A stretch of DNA of 64,000 nucleotides, from assembly GCA_021779935.1 (NCBI GenBank), contig JAJXZT010000062.1:1-64000 (forward strand), written 5' to 3'. The stretch is from Acidobacteriota bacterium (GTDB taxonomy: Bacteria > Acidobacteriota > Terriglobia > Terriglobales > Acidobacteriaceae). Positions 36,597 to 45,429 of this stretch are shown here, piece by piece (position 1 is the first letter of the stretch; the number at the start of each line of letters is the position of its first letter). A program made the position numbers and the translations under genes. The notes below the pieces were generated by a model. That model had not been told where the DNA came from. It did not search any database and saw nothing but the letters and a program-made list of their open reading frames with translations.

Positions 36597-36788
36597 ATGA
36601 CCATGAAAGACTCGAAAACTGCCACCAAGGACCCCATCTGCGGAATGACCGTGGACGAAGCATCTGCTCCCCACGCCGAACGCGATGGAAAAACGTACTA
36701 TTTTTGCTGCGATCAGTGCCGGCAAAAGTTTCTGTCCACGCCCGCCGGTGCTACGCCAAAGGGCAAGTCTGGAGGCTGCTGCGGATAA
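36597..36788 (+). CDS. YHS-domain small metal-binding protein
   Basis: The 63-residue protein has the YHS pattern: DPICGMTVDE, then KTYYFCCDQCRQKF. A Cys-rich tail SGGCCG ends it. YHS domains occur in copper/heavy-metal proteins and near P-type ATPases, and usually bind metal through these Cys. It follows the DUF4396 gene by 220 bases. An AGGAAAGGA site lies before the ATG at 36597; ATG 36603 is an alternative. A longer in-frame start at 36549 has no site. Confidence 0.8.
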   Translation: MTMKDSKTATKDPICGMTVDEASAPHAERDGKTYYFCCDQCRQKFLSTPAGATPKGKSGGCCG

Positions 36789-36893
36789 CACACGCCTGTT
36801 GCAGGCACGGCGAACTCCCGACGTGGCCCTCGGGAATCAGTCGAGAGGTTCAGCAGACGCTGGGGAGCGGGCCACACACGCCAAAGCTCCTCA

Positions 36894-36983
36894 GCGGCCA
36901 GCCGGGTTGCGGTCCGCGCCATTCGCACGGACGAAGAACTGACGATTGCGCGCTCGGTATGCCGCGTTCTCGGACTTGGCTGA
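36894..36983 (+). pseudogene. Remnant of an acetate kinase 3' end, copy B of the 85-bp repeat
   Basis: The reading frame (ASRVAVRAIRTDEEL, then SVCRVLGLG and TGA at 36981) repeats the ackA C-terminal part with two residue changes and a shorter end. It stops 18 bases before the phosphoketolase ATG. This is the natural position of ackA in ackA-xfp operons, so it looks like the stub of a second, deleted ackA. The 100 bases before it hold nothing else recognisable. Confidence 0.85.
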
Positions 36984-37001
36984 AAAAAGGAGCATTGAAC
37001 C

Positions 37002-39416
37002 ATGAAGACAAAAACGCTTTCTCCCGAACTGCTCCACAAGATGGATGCCTACTGGCGTGCCGCCAATTATCTATCGGTCGGCCAGATTTATCTCTACGAC
37101 AATCCGCTACTGAAGGAGCCGTTGAAACTGTCGCACGTGAAGCCGCTGGTGGTGGGACACTGGGGCACGACGCCGGGCCAGAACTTTATCTATGTGCATT
37201 TGAACCGGGTCATCAAGAAATATGACCTGGATATGTTCTACATCGCCGGCCCCGGTCACGGCGGCCCGGCGCTGGTCGGCAATACCTATCTTGAAGGTAC
37301 CTACAGTGAGATCTATCCGAACATCAGCCAGGACGAAGCCGGGCTGAAAAAGCTGTTTACGCAATTCTCGTTCCCCGGCGGAATTTCCAGCCATGTTGCA
37401 CCGTCAACACCGGGATCGATTCACGAAGGTGGTGAGCTGGGTTACTCGCTCAGTCATGCCTTTGGAGCGGCGTTCGACAATCCCGATCTGATCGTCGCCT
37501 GCATCATCGGCGATGGCGAAGCGGAAACCGGACCGCTCGCGACGGCTTGGCACTCCAACAAGTTTCTTGACCCAATTACTGACGGAGCGGTGCTGCCGAT
37601 CCTGCATCTCAACGGCTACAAAATCAGCAATCCAACCGTGCTCGCTCGCATTGAGCATGAGGAGTTGGAGCAATTTCTGCGAGGCTGCGGCTGGGCTCCC
37701 TACTTTGTGGAAGGTAACGAACCGGAAGAAATGCATCAGCTCATGGCCAGTACGCTGGAAAAGGCCATCGAGAACATTCGGCAAATCCAAAGCAACGCGC
37801 GGAACAAGAACGACACCGCTCGGCCGCGCTGGCCAATGATCGTCCTCAAGTCACCCAAGGGCTGGACGGGACCGAAAGTCGTCGATGGTCTGCAAGTCGA
37901 GGGCACCTTCCGAGCGCACCAGGTTCCGATCCTGGTGGACTCCAGTCATCCCGATCATGTTAAGCAGCTTGAAAGCTGGATGAAGAGTTACAAGCCGGAG
38001 GAACTGTTCGATGCGAATGGCCGCCTCATTCCGGAATTGGCCGAACTGGCGCCTAAGGGCAATCGCCGAATGGGCGCCAATCCCCACGCCAACGGAGGCA
38101 TTCTGTTACGCGACCTGCGAATGCCGGACTTCCGTGTTCACGCGGTGAATGTGCCTTCGCCCGGCGCGGTTGACGCGGAAGATACGCTCGTGCTCGGAAA
38201 GTTCCTGCGTGATGTCGCCAGTCTGAATCAGGACCAGCGTAATTTCCGTATCTTCGGTCCTGATGAGACGCTCTCGAATCATCTGGGCGCGGTATTTGAA
38301 GTCACCAATCGACAGTGGGACGCCCGTGAAGTAAAGAACGATGAATTCCTCGCGCCCGACGGACGCGTGCTTGACTCGATGCTCAGCGAGCACCAGTGCG
38401 AGGGTTGGCTGGAAGGTTATCTGCTGACCGGGCGGCACGGGTTGTTCAACTGCTACGAAGCATTTATTCACATCATCGATTCGATGTTCAACCAGCACGC
38501 CAAGTGGTTGAAGGTAACGTTGGAATTACCATGGCGCCGGAAGATTGCGTCGCTGAACTATCTGCTCGCATCGCACGTTTGGCAGCAGGATCACAACGGC
38601 TTCACCCACCAGGACCCCGGCTTCCTTGACCACATGGTTAACAAGAAGGCCGATGTCGTGCGCATATATCTGCCGCCCGACGCCAACTGTCTTTTGTCCG
38701 TCTTTGATCACTGCCTGCGCAGCCGGCATTATGTGAACGCGGTGGTTGCGGGAAAGTACCCGATGCCCCAGTGGCTCACCATGGAAGCCGCGGTTGTGCA
38801 TTGCACGGAAGGCATTGGCATCTGGCAATGGGCCAGCAACGACCAGGGCTCCGAGCCGGACGTGGTGATGGCCTGCTGCGGAGACACTCCTACGCTTGAG
38901 ATCCTCGCTGCCGTTTCCATCCTTCGCAAACATCTGCCTGATCTGAAAATCCGTGTGATCAACGTCGTTGACCTGATGAAGCTGCAGTCTGCGAGCGAAC
39001 ACCCGCATGGATTGAGCGAAGCGGATTACGATTCGCTCTTCACCAAGGATAAGCACATCATCTTTGCCTTCCATGGATACCCATGGCTTATCCACCGGCT
39101 GACCTATCGCCGGACAAATCACAACCTGCATGTCCGCGGCTACAAGGAAGAGGGCACCATCACTACGGCTTTTGACATGAGGGTGCAGAACGACCTCGAC
39201 CGGTTCCACCTTGTGCAAGACGTGGTTGATCGGCTACCACACCTGGGCTCCAAGGGCGCCTACCTGAAGCAGATGGTGCGGGACAAGCTCATCGAGCACA
39301 AACAGTACATCGACAAGCACGGCCAGGACTTGCCGGAAATCCGCAATTGGAAATGGACAGGGGCAGGATCGTTGGAGAAGGGATCGATAGGACATGAGAC
39401 CAATGGAAGAAAGTAA
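37002..39416 (+). CDS. xfp: Phosphoketolase (xylulose-5-P / fructose-6-P)
   Basis: The 804-residue thiamine-diphosphate enzyme has [19 protein letters not shown] near the N-terminus, [12 protein letters not shown], and the cofactor motif [12 protein letters not shown]. Its length is usual for Xfp. It splits fructose-6-P (or xylulose-5-P) with phosphate into acetyl phosphate plus erythrose-4-P (or glyceraldehyde-3-P). The adjacent mannose isomerase would supply fructose-6-P, and ackA would use the acetyl phosphate. A GGAGC site lies before the ATG. Which substrate is preferred cannot be read from sequence. Confidence 0.95.
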   Translation: MKTKTLSPELLHKMDAYWRAANYLSVGQIYLYDNPLLKEPLKLSHVKPLVVGHWGTTPGQNFIYVHLNRVIKKYDLDMFYIAGPGHGGPALVGNTYLEGTYSEIYPNISQDEAGLKKLFTQFSFPGGISSHVAPSTPGSIHEGGELGYSLSHAFGAAFDNPDLIVACIIGDGEAETGPLATAWHSNKFLDPITDGAVLPILHLNGYKISNPTVLARIEHEELEQFLRGCGWAPYFVEGNEPEEMHQLMASTLEKAIENIRQIQSNARNKNDTARPRWPMIVLKSPKGWTGPKVVDGLQVEGTFRAHQVPILVDSSHPDHVKQLESWMKSYKPEELFDANGRLIPELAELAPKGNRRMGANPHANGGILLRDLRMPDFRVHAVNVPSPGAVDAEDTLVLGKFLRDVASLNQDQRNFRIFGPDETLSNHLGAVFEVTNRQWDAREVKNDEFLAPDGRVLDSMLSEHQCEGWLEGYLLTGRHGLFNCYEAFIHIIDSMFNQHAKWLKVTLELPWRRKIASLNYLLASHVWQQDHNGFTHQDPGFLDHMVNKKADVVRIYLPPDANCLLSVFDHCLRSRHYVNAVVAGKYPMPQWLTMEAAVVHCTEGIGIWQWASNDQGSEPDVVMACCGDTPTLEILAAVSILRKHLPDLKIRVINVVDLMKLQSASEHPHGLSEADYDSLFTKDKHIIFAFHGYPWLIHRLTYRRTNHNLHVRGYKEEGTITTAFDMRVQNDLDRFHLVQDVVDRLPHLGSKGAYLKQMVRDKLIEHKQYIDKHGQDLPEIRNWKWTGAGSLEKGSIGHETNGRK

Positions 39417-39636
39417 ACATAGTCAACACCGGCACGGGCCGGACCACGACCGTCTTCGCCATGCACCGCACCCTTACTGGACACGTGCGCATCGTGATTG
39501 GCGTTTGTGGATCGCCGTATTCATTATGCTCGGGGCAATGATGATCTATGTGCTGAGCGATGACTTATCGGTTCAGCCCGGCCGCCACTCGCAGCAACAA
39601 CAACAGCAGCCGCTTTCGGGGGCCGCCGGAAAATAG
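39394..39636 (+). CDS. Small single-helix membrane protein
   Basis: The product of 80 residues starts with a His/Arg-rich segment ([19 protein letters not shown]), has one membrane helix ([17 protein letters not shown]), and ends in a Gln run. Positive residues before the helix suggest the N-terminus is inside. It overlaps the end of xfp by 23 bases and has GATAGGA before the ATG, so it is translated with xfp. No family is recognised. Confidence 0.6.
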   Translation: MRPMEESKHSQHRHGPDHDRLRHAPHPYWTRAHRDWRLWIAVFIMLGAMMIYVLSDDLSVQPGRHSQQQQQQPLSGAAGK

Positions 39637-39727
39637 CGCAGTCTCGTGGACGTTGAAAACTACTGCGCGACAATGATAGCCGGCGACAGAGGTCTGCTGG
39701 CGATGGACGGGAGTAAAAAGCCACACC

Positions 39728-40720
39728 ATGAGTCAAATTCCTCTGTATCCCCTGCGAATCGAACCGATCTATCAGTATCGGCTCTGGGGCGGCCGGCGTT
39801 TGGCCAACCTGCTCTCCGCGCCGCTGCCCGACGGCCCTATCGGCGAAGCGTGGGTACTCAGCGACCGCGATGACTACGCGAGCCGTGTTGCCAATGGTCC
39901 GCTCAAAGGGCAGACCATCAGTCTGTTGCTGGAACAGTTTCCGGAGCAACTGATGGGAAAGCTGGCCCATCGTTTTCGTCGATTCCCTCTGCTGCTGAAG
40001 TTTCTCGACGCACGTGAAATGCTCTCGGTCCAGGTGCATCCCTCCGATACGCACACGGAACTGCTGCCGGCGGGCGAGACCGGGAAGACCGAAGCATGGG
40101 TCGTGCTGGAGGCTGGCACAGGAAGCCGCATCTACGCAGGCCTGAAACCAGATACCACTGCGGACGATCTGCGGCGGGCTCTCACGAACGGATCAGTGGC
40201 GGACCACCTCATGTGCTTCACTCCGAAGTCCGGCGACGGCGTCTTCCTCCCGGCTGGGACGGTTCACGCTCTCGGTGGCGACATCGTGGTGTTTGAGGTT
40301 CAGCAGAACAGTGACGTGACATTTCGCTTGTACGACTGGGACCATGTTGACGCCAAGACAGGCAAACCGCGAAAACTCCAGGTCGACCAGGCACTTGTCT
40401 GCATTAATTTTGCGCAGGGCGCGGTCGGTCCTGTGGTGCCCGATATAGAGACGACGGCGGTGGAGCGCGAGAGACTCTTTCATTGTGAACACTTCTGGTT
40501 GTGGCGCTTGCGCGGGCAATTGCCGTTTACCGTTGGCGCTGCGGGTATGCCGCGCATGCTGGTGTGCATCGAGGGTGCGGGGCAGGTCGAGTACGCAGGC
40601 GCCAATTATGCCGTTGGAAAAGGTGACGTGCTTCTCTTGCCGGCCGTGGCTGGCGCGTGTGCTTTTAGGCCAGCCAATGCCGTGAGTTTGTTGGAAATTG
40701 CGATCCCGGAAGGTACATAG
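39728..40720 (+). CDS. manA: Mannose-6-phosphate isomerase (class I type)
   Basis: The 330-residue cupin-fold enzyme has the zinc-binding QVHPSDTH, then GKTEAWVVLEA and PAGTVHALGGDIVVFEV with the catalytic region, and a second cupin with LVCIEGAGQVEY. It interconverts mannose-6-P and fructose-6-P. In this island it would connect the PMM-type enzyme encoded next to the phosphoketolase. The ATG at 39728 has GGAGT upstream. The length suits the short bacterial class. Confidence 0.92.
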   Translation: MSQIPLYPLRIEPIYQYRLWGGRRLANLLSAPLPDGPIGEAWVLSDRDDYASRVANGPLKGQTISLLLEQFPEQLMGKLAHRFRRFPLLLKFLDAREMLSVQVHPSDTHTELLPAGETGKTEAWVVLEAGTGSRIYAGLKPDTTADDLRRALTNGSVADHLMCFTPKSGDGVFLPAGTVHALGGDIVVFEVQQNSDVTFRLYDWDHVDAKTGKPRKLQVDQALVCINFAQGAVGPVVPDIETTAVERERLFHCEHFWLWRLRGQLPFTVGAAGMPRMLVCIEGAGQVEYAGANYAVGKGDVLLLPAVAGACAFRPANAVSLLEIAIPEGT

Positions 40721-40724
40721 TGTG

Positions 40725-41483
40725 ATGAAGAAGCTAATTGTGTTTGATCTGGACGGTACGCTTGCCGAAAGCAAATCGTCTCTTGATTCCGAAATGTCGG
40801 CACTGCTGCACGACCTTCTCGGTGTCGTCAAAGTAGCCGTGATTTCCGGAGGAGATTGGCCGCAGTTTGAAAAACAGGTGGTATCCAATCTTCCACATGA
40901 TGAACGCCTGGTGAATCTATCCCTCCTTCCTACATGCGGAACAAAGTTCTTCCGCTACGCAGGGGATTGGAAAAAGATTTATTCAGAAGATTTCACCACG
41001 GATGAAAGAGACAAGATCCTCAGTTCTCTAAAGAAGGCGATCGGAGTAGCAGGCTTCAAGGTCGAAAAGGTTTGGGGAGAGGCCATCGAAGACCGGGGAA
41101 GCCAGATCACATTTTCCGCTTTAGGTCAGCAAGCCCCGCTGGAAGAAAAGAGCAAGTGGGATCCTGATTACACCAAGCGCAAGAAGATCAAAGCAATCCT
41201 TGACACTTATATTCCCGAGTTCTCGGTCCGATTGGGTGGCACGACATCTATTGATGTCACCAAGCCTGGCATAGACAAAGCCTACGGAATAAGAAAGCTG
41301 CAAGACATCCTTGGCATCTCATTGAAGGAAATGATTTTCATCGGTGATGCCTTGTTTCCGGGAGGAAACGACTATCCGGCTGAACAAGCAGGTGTTGTTT
41401 CCATTCCAGTGCGAGGTCCCCATGAGACAAAACGAGTTACCGAAGCAATCATCGCGTGCCTGGATGGCGATCAGCGAGCGTGA
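40725..41483 (+). CDS. HAD-superfamily phosphomannomutase-like protein
   Basis: The 252-residue protein has HAD motif I (FDLDGTLAESKS), motif II (VAVISGGDW) and motif IV (FIGDALFPGGNDYP). It also carries GGTTSIDVTKPGIDKAYGI, which matches the sugar-binding and Lys region of eukaryotic-type (PMM2-like) phosphomannomutases. It should interconvert mannose-1-P and mannose-6-P; a simple sugar phosphatase is the alternative. It starts 4 bases after manA (ATG at 40725) and precedes the GH130 gene by 17 bases, which supports the mannose role. Confidence 0.82.
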   Translation: MKKLIVFDLDGTLAESKSSLDSEMSALLHDLLGVVKVAVISGGDWPQFEKQVVSNLPHDERLVNLSLLPTCGTKFFRYAGDWKKIYSEDFTTDERDKILSSLKKAIGVAGFKVEKVWGEAIEDRGSQITFSALGQQAPLEEKSKWDPDYTKRKKIKAILDTYIPEFSVRLGGTTSIDVTKPGIDKAYGIRKLQDILGISLKEMIFIGDALFPGGNDYPAEQAGVVSIPVRGPHETKRVTEAIIACLDGDQRA

Positions 41484-41500
41484 GCGTGTGAGGGGGGTTG

Positions 41501-42616
41501 ATGAGTGGATTTAAGTTGCAACGTCTGGGGTTGATGATGGAGCCGGAACCGGGCAATCCTCAGGAGGTCGAAGGCGTCCTGAATCCGGCTGTCGTTCGCG
41601 GCCCTGATGGTGAGCTCTACCTCTTCCCTCGGCTCGTCGCGCGAGGGAACTACTCGCGTATCGGCATTGCACGAGTGCGGTTCAACGAAGCTGGCGATCC
41701 GGCGGGCGTCGAGCGACTGGGCATCGCACTGGAGCCGGAGGCCGATTATGAACGGCGGGCCGACGGTGGTGGTGGCTGCGAGGATCCGCGAATCACGTTC
41801 ATCGAACCACTCCGGCGTTACATGATGACCTACACGGCATTTTCGCCTCAAGGCCCACGGATCGCCCTGGCCCTGTCGGAGGACCTCTTCCACTGGCAAC
41901 GTCTTGGGCTGGCGATCTTTGGTCCGTATCAGGACTTCAAACCCGGCGGCGTAACCGTGGATGACAAGGACGGCAGCGTATTCCCAGTCGCCATTCCTAA
42001 TCCATCCGGGCACCCGGAACTTGCGATCCTCCACCGGCCGCTTTTTCCCGGCACTCGTCCCGAGGAAACCGCCCGCCAGCCGGCGTCCCGTGAGTTGGAT
42101 GTTGATCGGGAAAGTATCTGGATTTCTTATTGCCCGATGGCCCTGGATGGCTGTGAGCCCAATCGTCTCGGCCAGTTCACCTCTCATCACCGGTTGGCGA
42201 CTCCAGTGTCGCCATGGGAGCGGCTCAAAATCGGTGGTGGTACTCCGCCCGTCTTAACTCGGCACGGCTGGCTGATCGTTTACCACGGCGTGAGCGAAGT
42301 CATGGAGCCGGGTAATAACGGACACCATCTGTGCTACTCGGCCGGGGTGATGGTGCTCTCGAAGGAGCACCCGCAGATAATCCGCTATCGTTCGACTGAG
42401 CCAGTGTTGACGCCGCTGTTGCCCCAGGAACGGCTCGGGACCGTCGCCAATGTCGTGTTCCCCAGCGGCATCGACCGGCGCGACGATCTTGGTTTACCGA
42501 ATCGCTTCGACGTCTATTACGGGATGGCCGACAAACGGATTGGCGTCGCACGCCTTGACGTGCCGGATATCCTGCCGCCGGGAAAAGTCGCCGACCCGCC
42601 GGCAGCAAAGGTGTAA
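41501..42616 (+). CDS. GH130-family glycoside (mannoside) phosphorylase
   Basis: The 371-residue protein has the GH130 five-bladed propeller motifs: NPAVVRGPDGELYLFPR, GGGCEDPRITFIE, IGGGTPPVLTRHGWLIVYHG and SAGVMVLSKEHP. The Asp in EDPR is the family's proton donor. GH130 enzymes phosphorolyse beta-mannosides to alpha-mannose-1-P (a few hydrolyse them). No signal peptide is seen, so it acts in the cytoplasm. The next upstream genes handle Man-1-P and Man-6-P. The exact linkage (beta-1,2 or beta-1,4) cannot be told. ATG 41501 has AGGGGGG upstream. Confidence 0.85.
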   Translation: MSGFKLQRLGLMMEPEPGNPQEVEGVLNPAVVRGPDGELYLFPRLVARGNYSRIGIARVRFNEAGDPAGVERLGIALEPEADYERRADGGGGCEDPRITFIEPLRRYMMTYTAFSPQGPRIALALSEDLFHWQRLGLAIFGPYQDFKPGGVTVDDKDGSVFPVAIPNPSGHPELAILHRPLFPGTRPEETARQPASRELDVDRESIWISYCPMALDGCEPNRLGQFTSHHRLATPVSPWERLKIGGGTPPVLTRHGWLIVYHGVSEVMEPGNNGHHLCYSAGVMVLSKEHPQIIRYRSTEPVLTPLLPQERLGTVANVVFPSGIDRRDDLGLPNRFDVYYGMADKRIGVARLDVPDILPPGKVADPPAAKV

Positions 42617-42740
42617 CGCGCCCGATGATTGAAGTTCAAAACCGTGAACGGCATTTCTTCGACAGCGTCTGTCCACCGACTTTCAAGGATCTTCTGGACC
42701 GAGACTCCGTGGAGGTAACAGGAACAGGAGAACAGTCATC

Positions 42741-45344
42741 GTGAAACCGAACACAGACAAATCAAAGCCGGAGCCGGATTCCAAGCCTGAGTCCAAGGAC
42801 GATCTGAAGTCTCTTCCGATGCCGGAACTCCAGAAGAAGTTGGCGTCGTCGCCTGACGGCCTCACTCAAGCCGAGGCTCAGAAACGGCTGACACAATACG
42901 GTCCGAACGAGATTGAAGAAAAGAAAACCAATCTATTTCTGAAGTTCCTCACCTATTTCTGGGGTCCCATCCCGTGGATGATTGAAGCGGCGGTAATTCT
43001 GTCAGGAATTGTCCAGCACTGGCTGGATTTTTTCATCATCCTGCTTTTGCTTTGTTCCAACGCCGTGGTCGGATTCTGGGAAGAACACCAGGCGGGCAAC
43101 GCCATCGCTGCGCTGAAAGCCAAGCTGGCGATCAAGGCCAGGGTGAAACGCGATGGGAAGTGGACGACCCCGGAGGCGCGCGATTTGGTGCCGGGCGACG
43201 TCATACGCGTGCGCCTGGGCGACATTGTGCCGGCGGATGCGCGCTTGTTGGAAGGCGACCCAGTGGAGGTGGATCAGTCCGCGTTGACAGGCGAATCTCT
43301 GCCTGCCACGCGCAAGTCCGGCGAGGCGGTGTTTTCGGGTTCGATTATCCGTCAGGGCGAAATCGACGCGATGGTATACGCCACCGGCACGAAAACCTAC
43401 TTCGGCAAGACCGCGCAACTGGTGCAGGAGGCGCACACCGTCAGCCATTTCCAGCGTGCCGTGCTGAAGATTGGCGATTACCTGATCATTCTCGCGGTCA
43501 CCCTTGTTGTGTTGATATTAGCGGTAGCGCTCTTCCGCGGCGACCCGATCCTCAATACGTTGGAATTCGCCCTGGTGCTTCTCGTGGCCGCGATTCCCGT
43601 GGCAATGCCCACGGTGTTGTCGGTGACAATGGCAGTCGGCGCGCGTCTCCTGGCAAAAAAAGAAGCGATTGTCACCCGCTTGTCGGCTATCGAGGAACTC
43701 GCCGGCGTGGATGTACTGTGCTCGGACAAGACCGGCACCTTGACTCAGAACAAGCTGACGTTGGGCGATCCATTCAGCGTGAATAATATCCCTGCCGAGC
43801 AGGTCATTCTCTGGGCAGCACTCGCGTCACGCGCGGAGGACAAGGACACTATTGACCTGGCTGTAATCGGCGGCGTCAAAGACGATAAGGCCTTGAAGGG
43901 CTATCAGGTGGTCCATTTCCAGCCGTTCGACCCGGTGCACAAGCGCACCGAAGCTACTGTTAAAGCTGCGGATGGAAAACAGTTTTTTGTGGCCAAGGGT
44001 GCGCCGCAGGTGATTCTGGAGATGTCGACCAACGCGGGTGAGGTAAAGCCTGCCGTCGAGAAAGCCGTCAATGAATTTGCGGCACGCGGCTTCCGTTCGT
44101 TGGGCGTGACCCGGGCAGATCAGGAAGGCAAGTGGCAGTTTGTTGGCGTGTTGCCCTTGTTCGATCCGCCGCGCGAGCAGGCCAAAGCAACCATCGCGAG
44201 CGCCGGGCAGATGGGAGTGAAAGTCAAGATGGTAACGGGCGATCAAATGGCCATCGCCCGCGAAACTGCAAAACAACTGGGGCTGGGCACGAACATTCTT
44301 GATGCCAGCGGATTAGGTGACACGAAGCATCACGAGACGGCACAGACGGCGGAGGCCATCGAAAAAGCCGACGGTTTTGCCCAAATGTTCCCCGAACATA
44401 AGTTCCACATTGTCGATGTCCTGCAGCAGCGCGGGCACATCGTTGGCATGACCGGCGACGGGGTGAATGACGCTCCCGCGCTGAAGAAAGCAGACTGCGG
44501 CATCGCCGTTTCGGGCGCGACGGACGCAGCGCGTGCAGCCGCATCCATCGTACTCTTGGCGTCTGGCCTGTCGGTGATCATCGACGCGATCAAGGAGAGC
44601 CGCCGCATCTTTCAGCGGATGAACAGCTACGCGATCTACCGCATCGCCGAAACGTTGCGCGTGCTGCTGTTCATGACGCTCGCGATCCTGGTGTTTAACT
44701 TCTATCCGGTAACCGCAGTGATGATCGTAATGCTGGCGTTGCTCAATGACGGAGCCATTCTGTCCATCGCGTATGACAACGTTCATTACAAGGATAAGCC
44801 CGAGGCTTGGAACATGCGCCTGGTACTGGGAATCTCCACCGTGCTGGGCGTGATCGGGGTGGTGTCCGCGTTCGGCCTGTTCTATCTAGGCGAACGCGTA
44901 TTTCATCTCGACCGCGCGCACGTCCAGACGCTGATGTACCTGAAGCTTTCCGTGGCCGGACATCTGACGATTTTCCTGACGCGCACGCGCGGCCCCTTCT
45001 GGACCATACGTCCTGCGCGAGTTCTGTGGATAGCGGTGCTCGGCACCCAGATCCTTGCAACTCTGATTGCGGTTTATGGAGTGTTTATGACACCCCTCGG
45101 CTGGGGCTGGGCGCTGTTTGTCTGGGGTTATGCATTGGCTTGGTTCCTCGTGAATGACCGCGTGAAATTGCTCGCCTATCGGATTTTTGATCCTACCAAG
45201 GCTCCCCTATTAGCCAAGAAAGAATCCGATTTTCAGGAGCAAATTGCCAAGCGGGCCTATGAACTCTACGAGCAGCGTGGCCGTCGCGAAGGCCAAGCAG
45301 GCCAGGACTGGCTTAAGGCGGAGCACGAGATTCGAAAGGATTAG
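42741..45344 (+). CDS. P3A-type plasma-membrane proton-ATPase
   Basis: The 867-residue ATPase has TGESLPATR in the actuator domain, the phosphorylation site CSDKTGTLTQNK and the hinge MTGDGVNDAPALKKADCG. The membrane helices include VLLVAAIPVAMPTVLSVTM before the P domain and about six at the C-terminal end. The P3A family, including plant and fungal H+-ATPases, pumps protons outward. A GTG start at 42741 has CAGGAG upstream. It is followed 85 bases later by a second ATPase of the same class. An outward proton pump fits the acetate-forming genes upstream. Confidence 0.88.
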   Translation: MKPNTDKSKPEPDSKPESKDDLKSLPMPELQKKLASSPDGLTQAEAQKRLTQYGPNEIEEKKTNLFLKFLTYFWGPIPWMIEAAVILSGIVQHWLDFFIILLLLCSNAVVGFWEEHQAGNAIAALKAKLAIKARVKRDGKWTTPEARDLVPGDVIRVRLGDIVPADARLLEGDPVEVDQSALTGESLPATRKSGEAVFSGSIIRQGEIDAMVYATGTKTYFGKTAQLVQEAHTVSHFQRAVLKIGDYLIILAVTLVVLILAVALFRGDPILNTLEFALVLLVAAIPVAMPTVLSVTMAVGARLLAKKEAIVTRLSAIEELAGVDVLCSDKTGTLTQNKLTLGDPFSVNNIPAEQVILWAALASRAEDKDTIDLAVIGGVKDDKALKGYQVVHFQPFDPVHKRTEATVKAADGKQFFVAKGAPQVILEMSTNAGEVKPAVEKAVNEFAARGFRSLGVTRADQEGKWQFVGVLPLFDPPREQAKATIASAGQMGVKVKMVTGDQMAIARETAKQLGLGTNILDASGLGDTKHHETAQTAEAIEKADGFAQMFPEHKFHIVDVLQQRGHIVGMTGDGVNDAPALKKADCGIAVSGATDAARAAASIVLLASGLSVIIDAIKESRRIFQRMNSYAIYRIAETLRVLLFMTLAILVFNFYPVTAVMIVMLALLNDGAILSIAYDNVHYKDKPEAWNMRLVLGISTVLGVIGVVSAFGLFYLGERVFHLDRAHVQTLMYLKLSVAGHLTIFLTRTRGPFWTIRPARVLWIAVLGTQILATLIAVYGVFMTPLGWGWALFVWGYALAWFLVNDRVKLLAYRIFDPTKAPLLAKKESDFQEQIAKRAYELYEQRGRREGQAGQDWLKAEHEIRKD

Positions 45345-45429
45345 GCGGGAACGTACAAAAGCTGCACCGGCAGTTAAAGTTTGAATGATGGTTTCTTTTT
45401 GACCGTGCAACCAAGGTGGATGCGAAACG

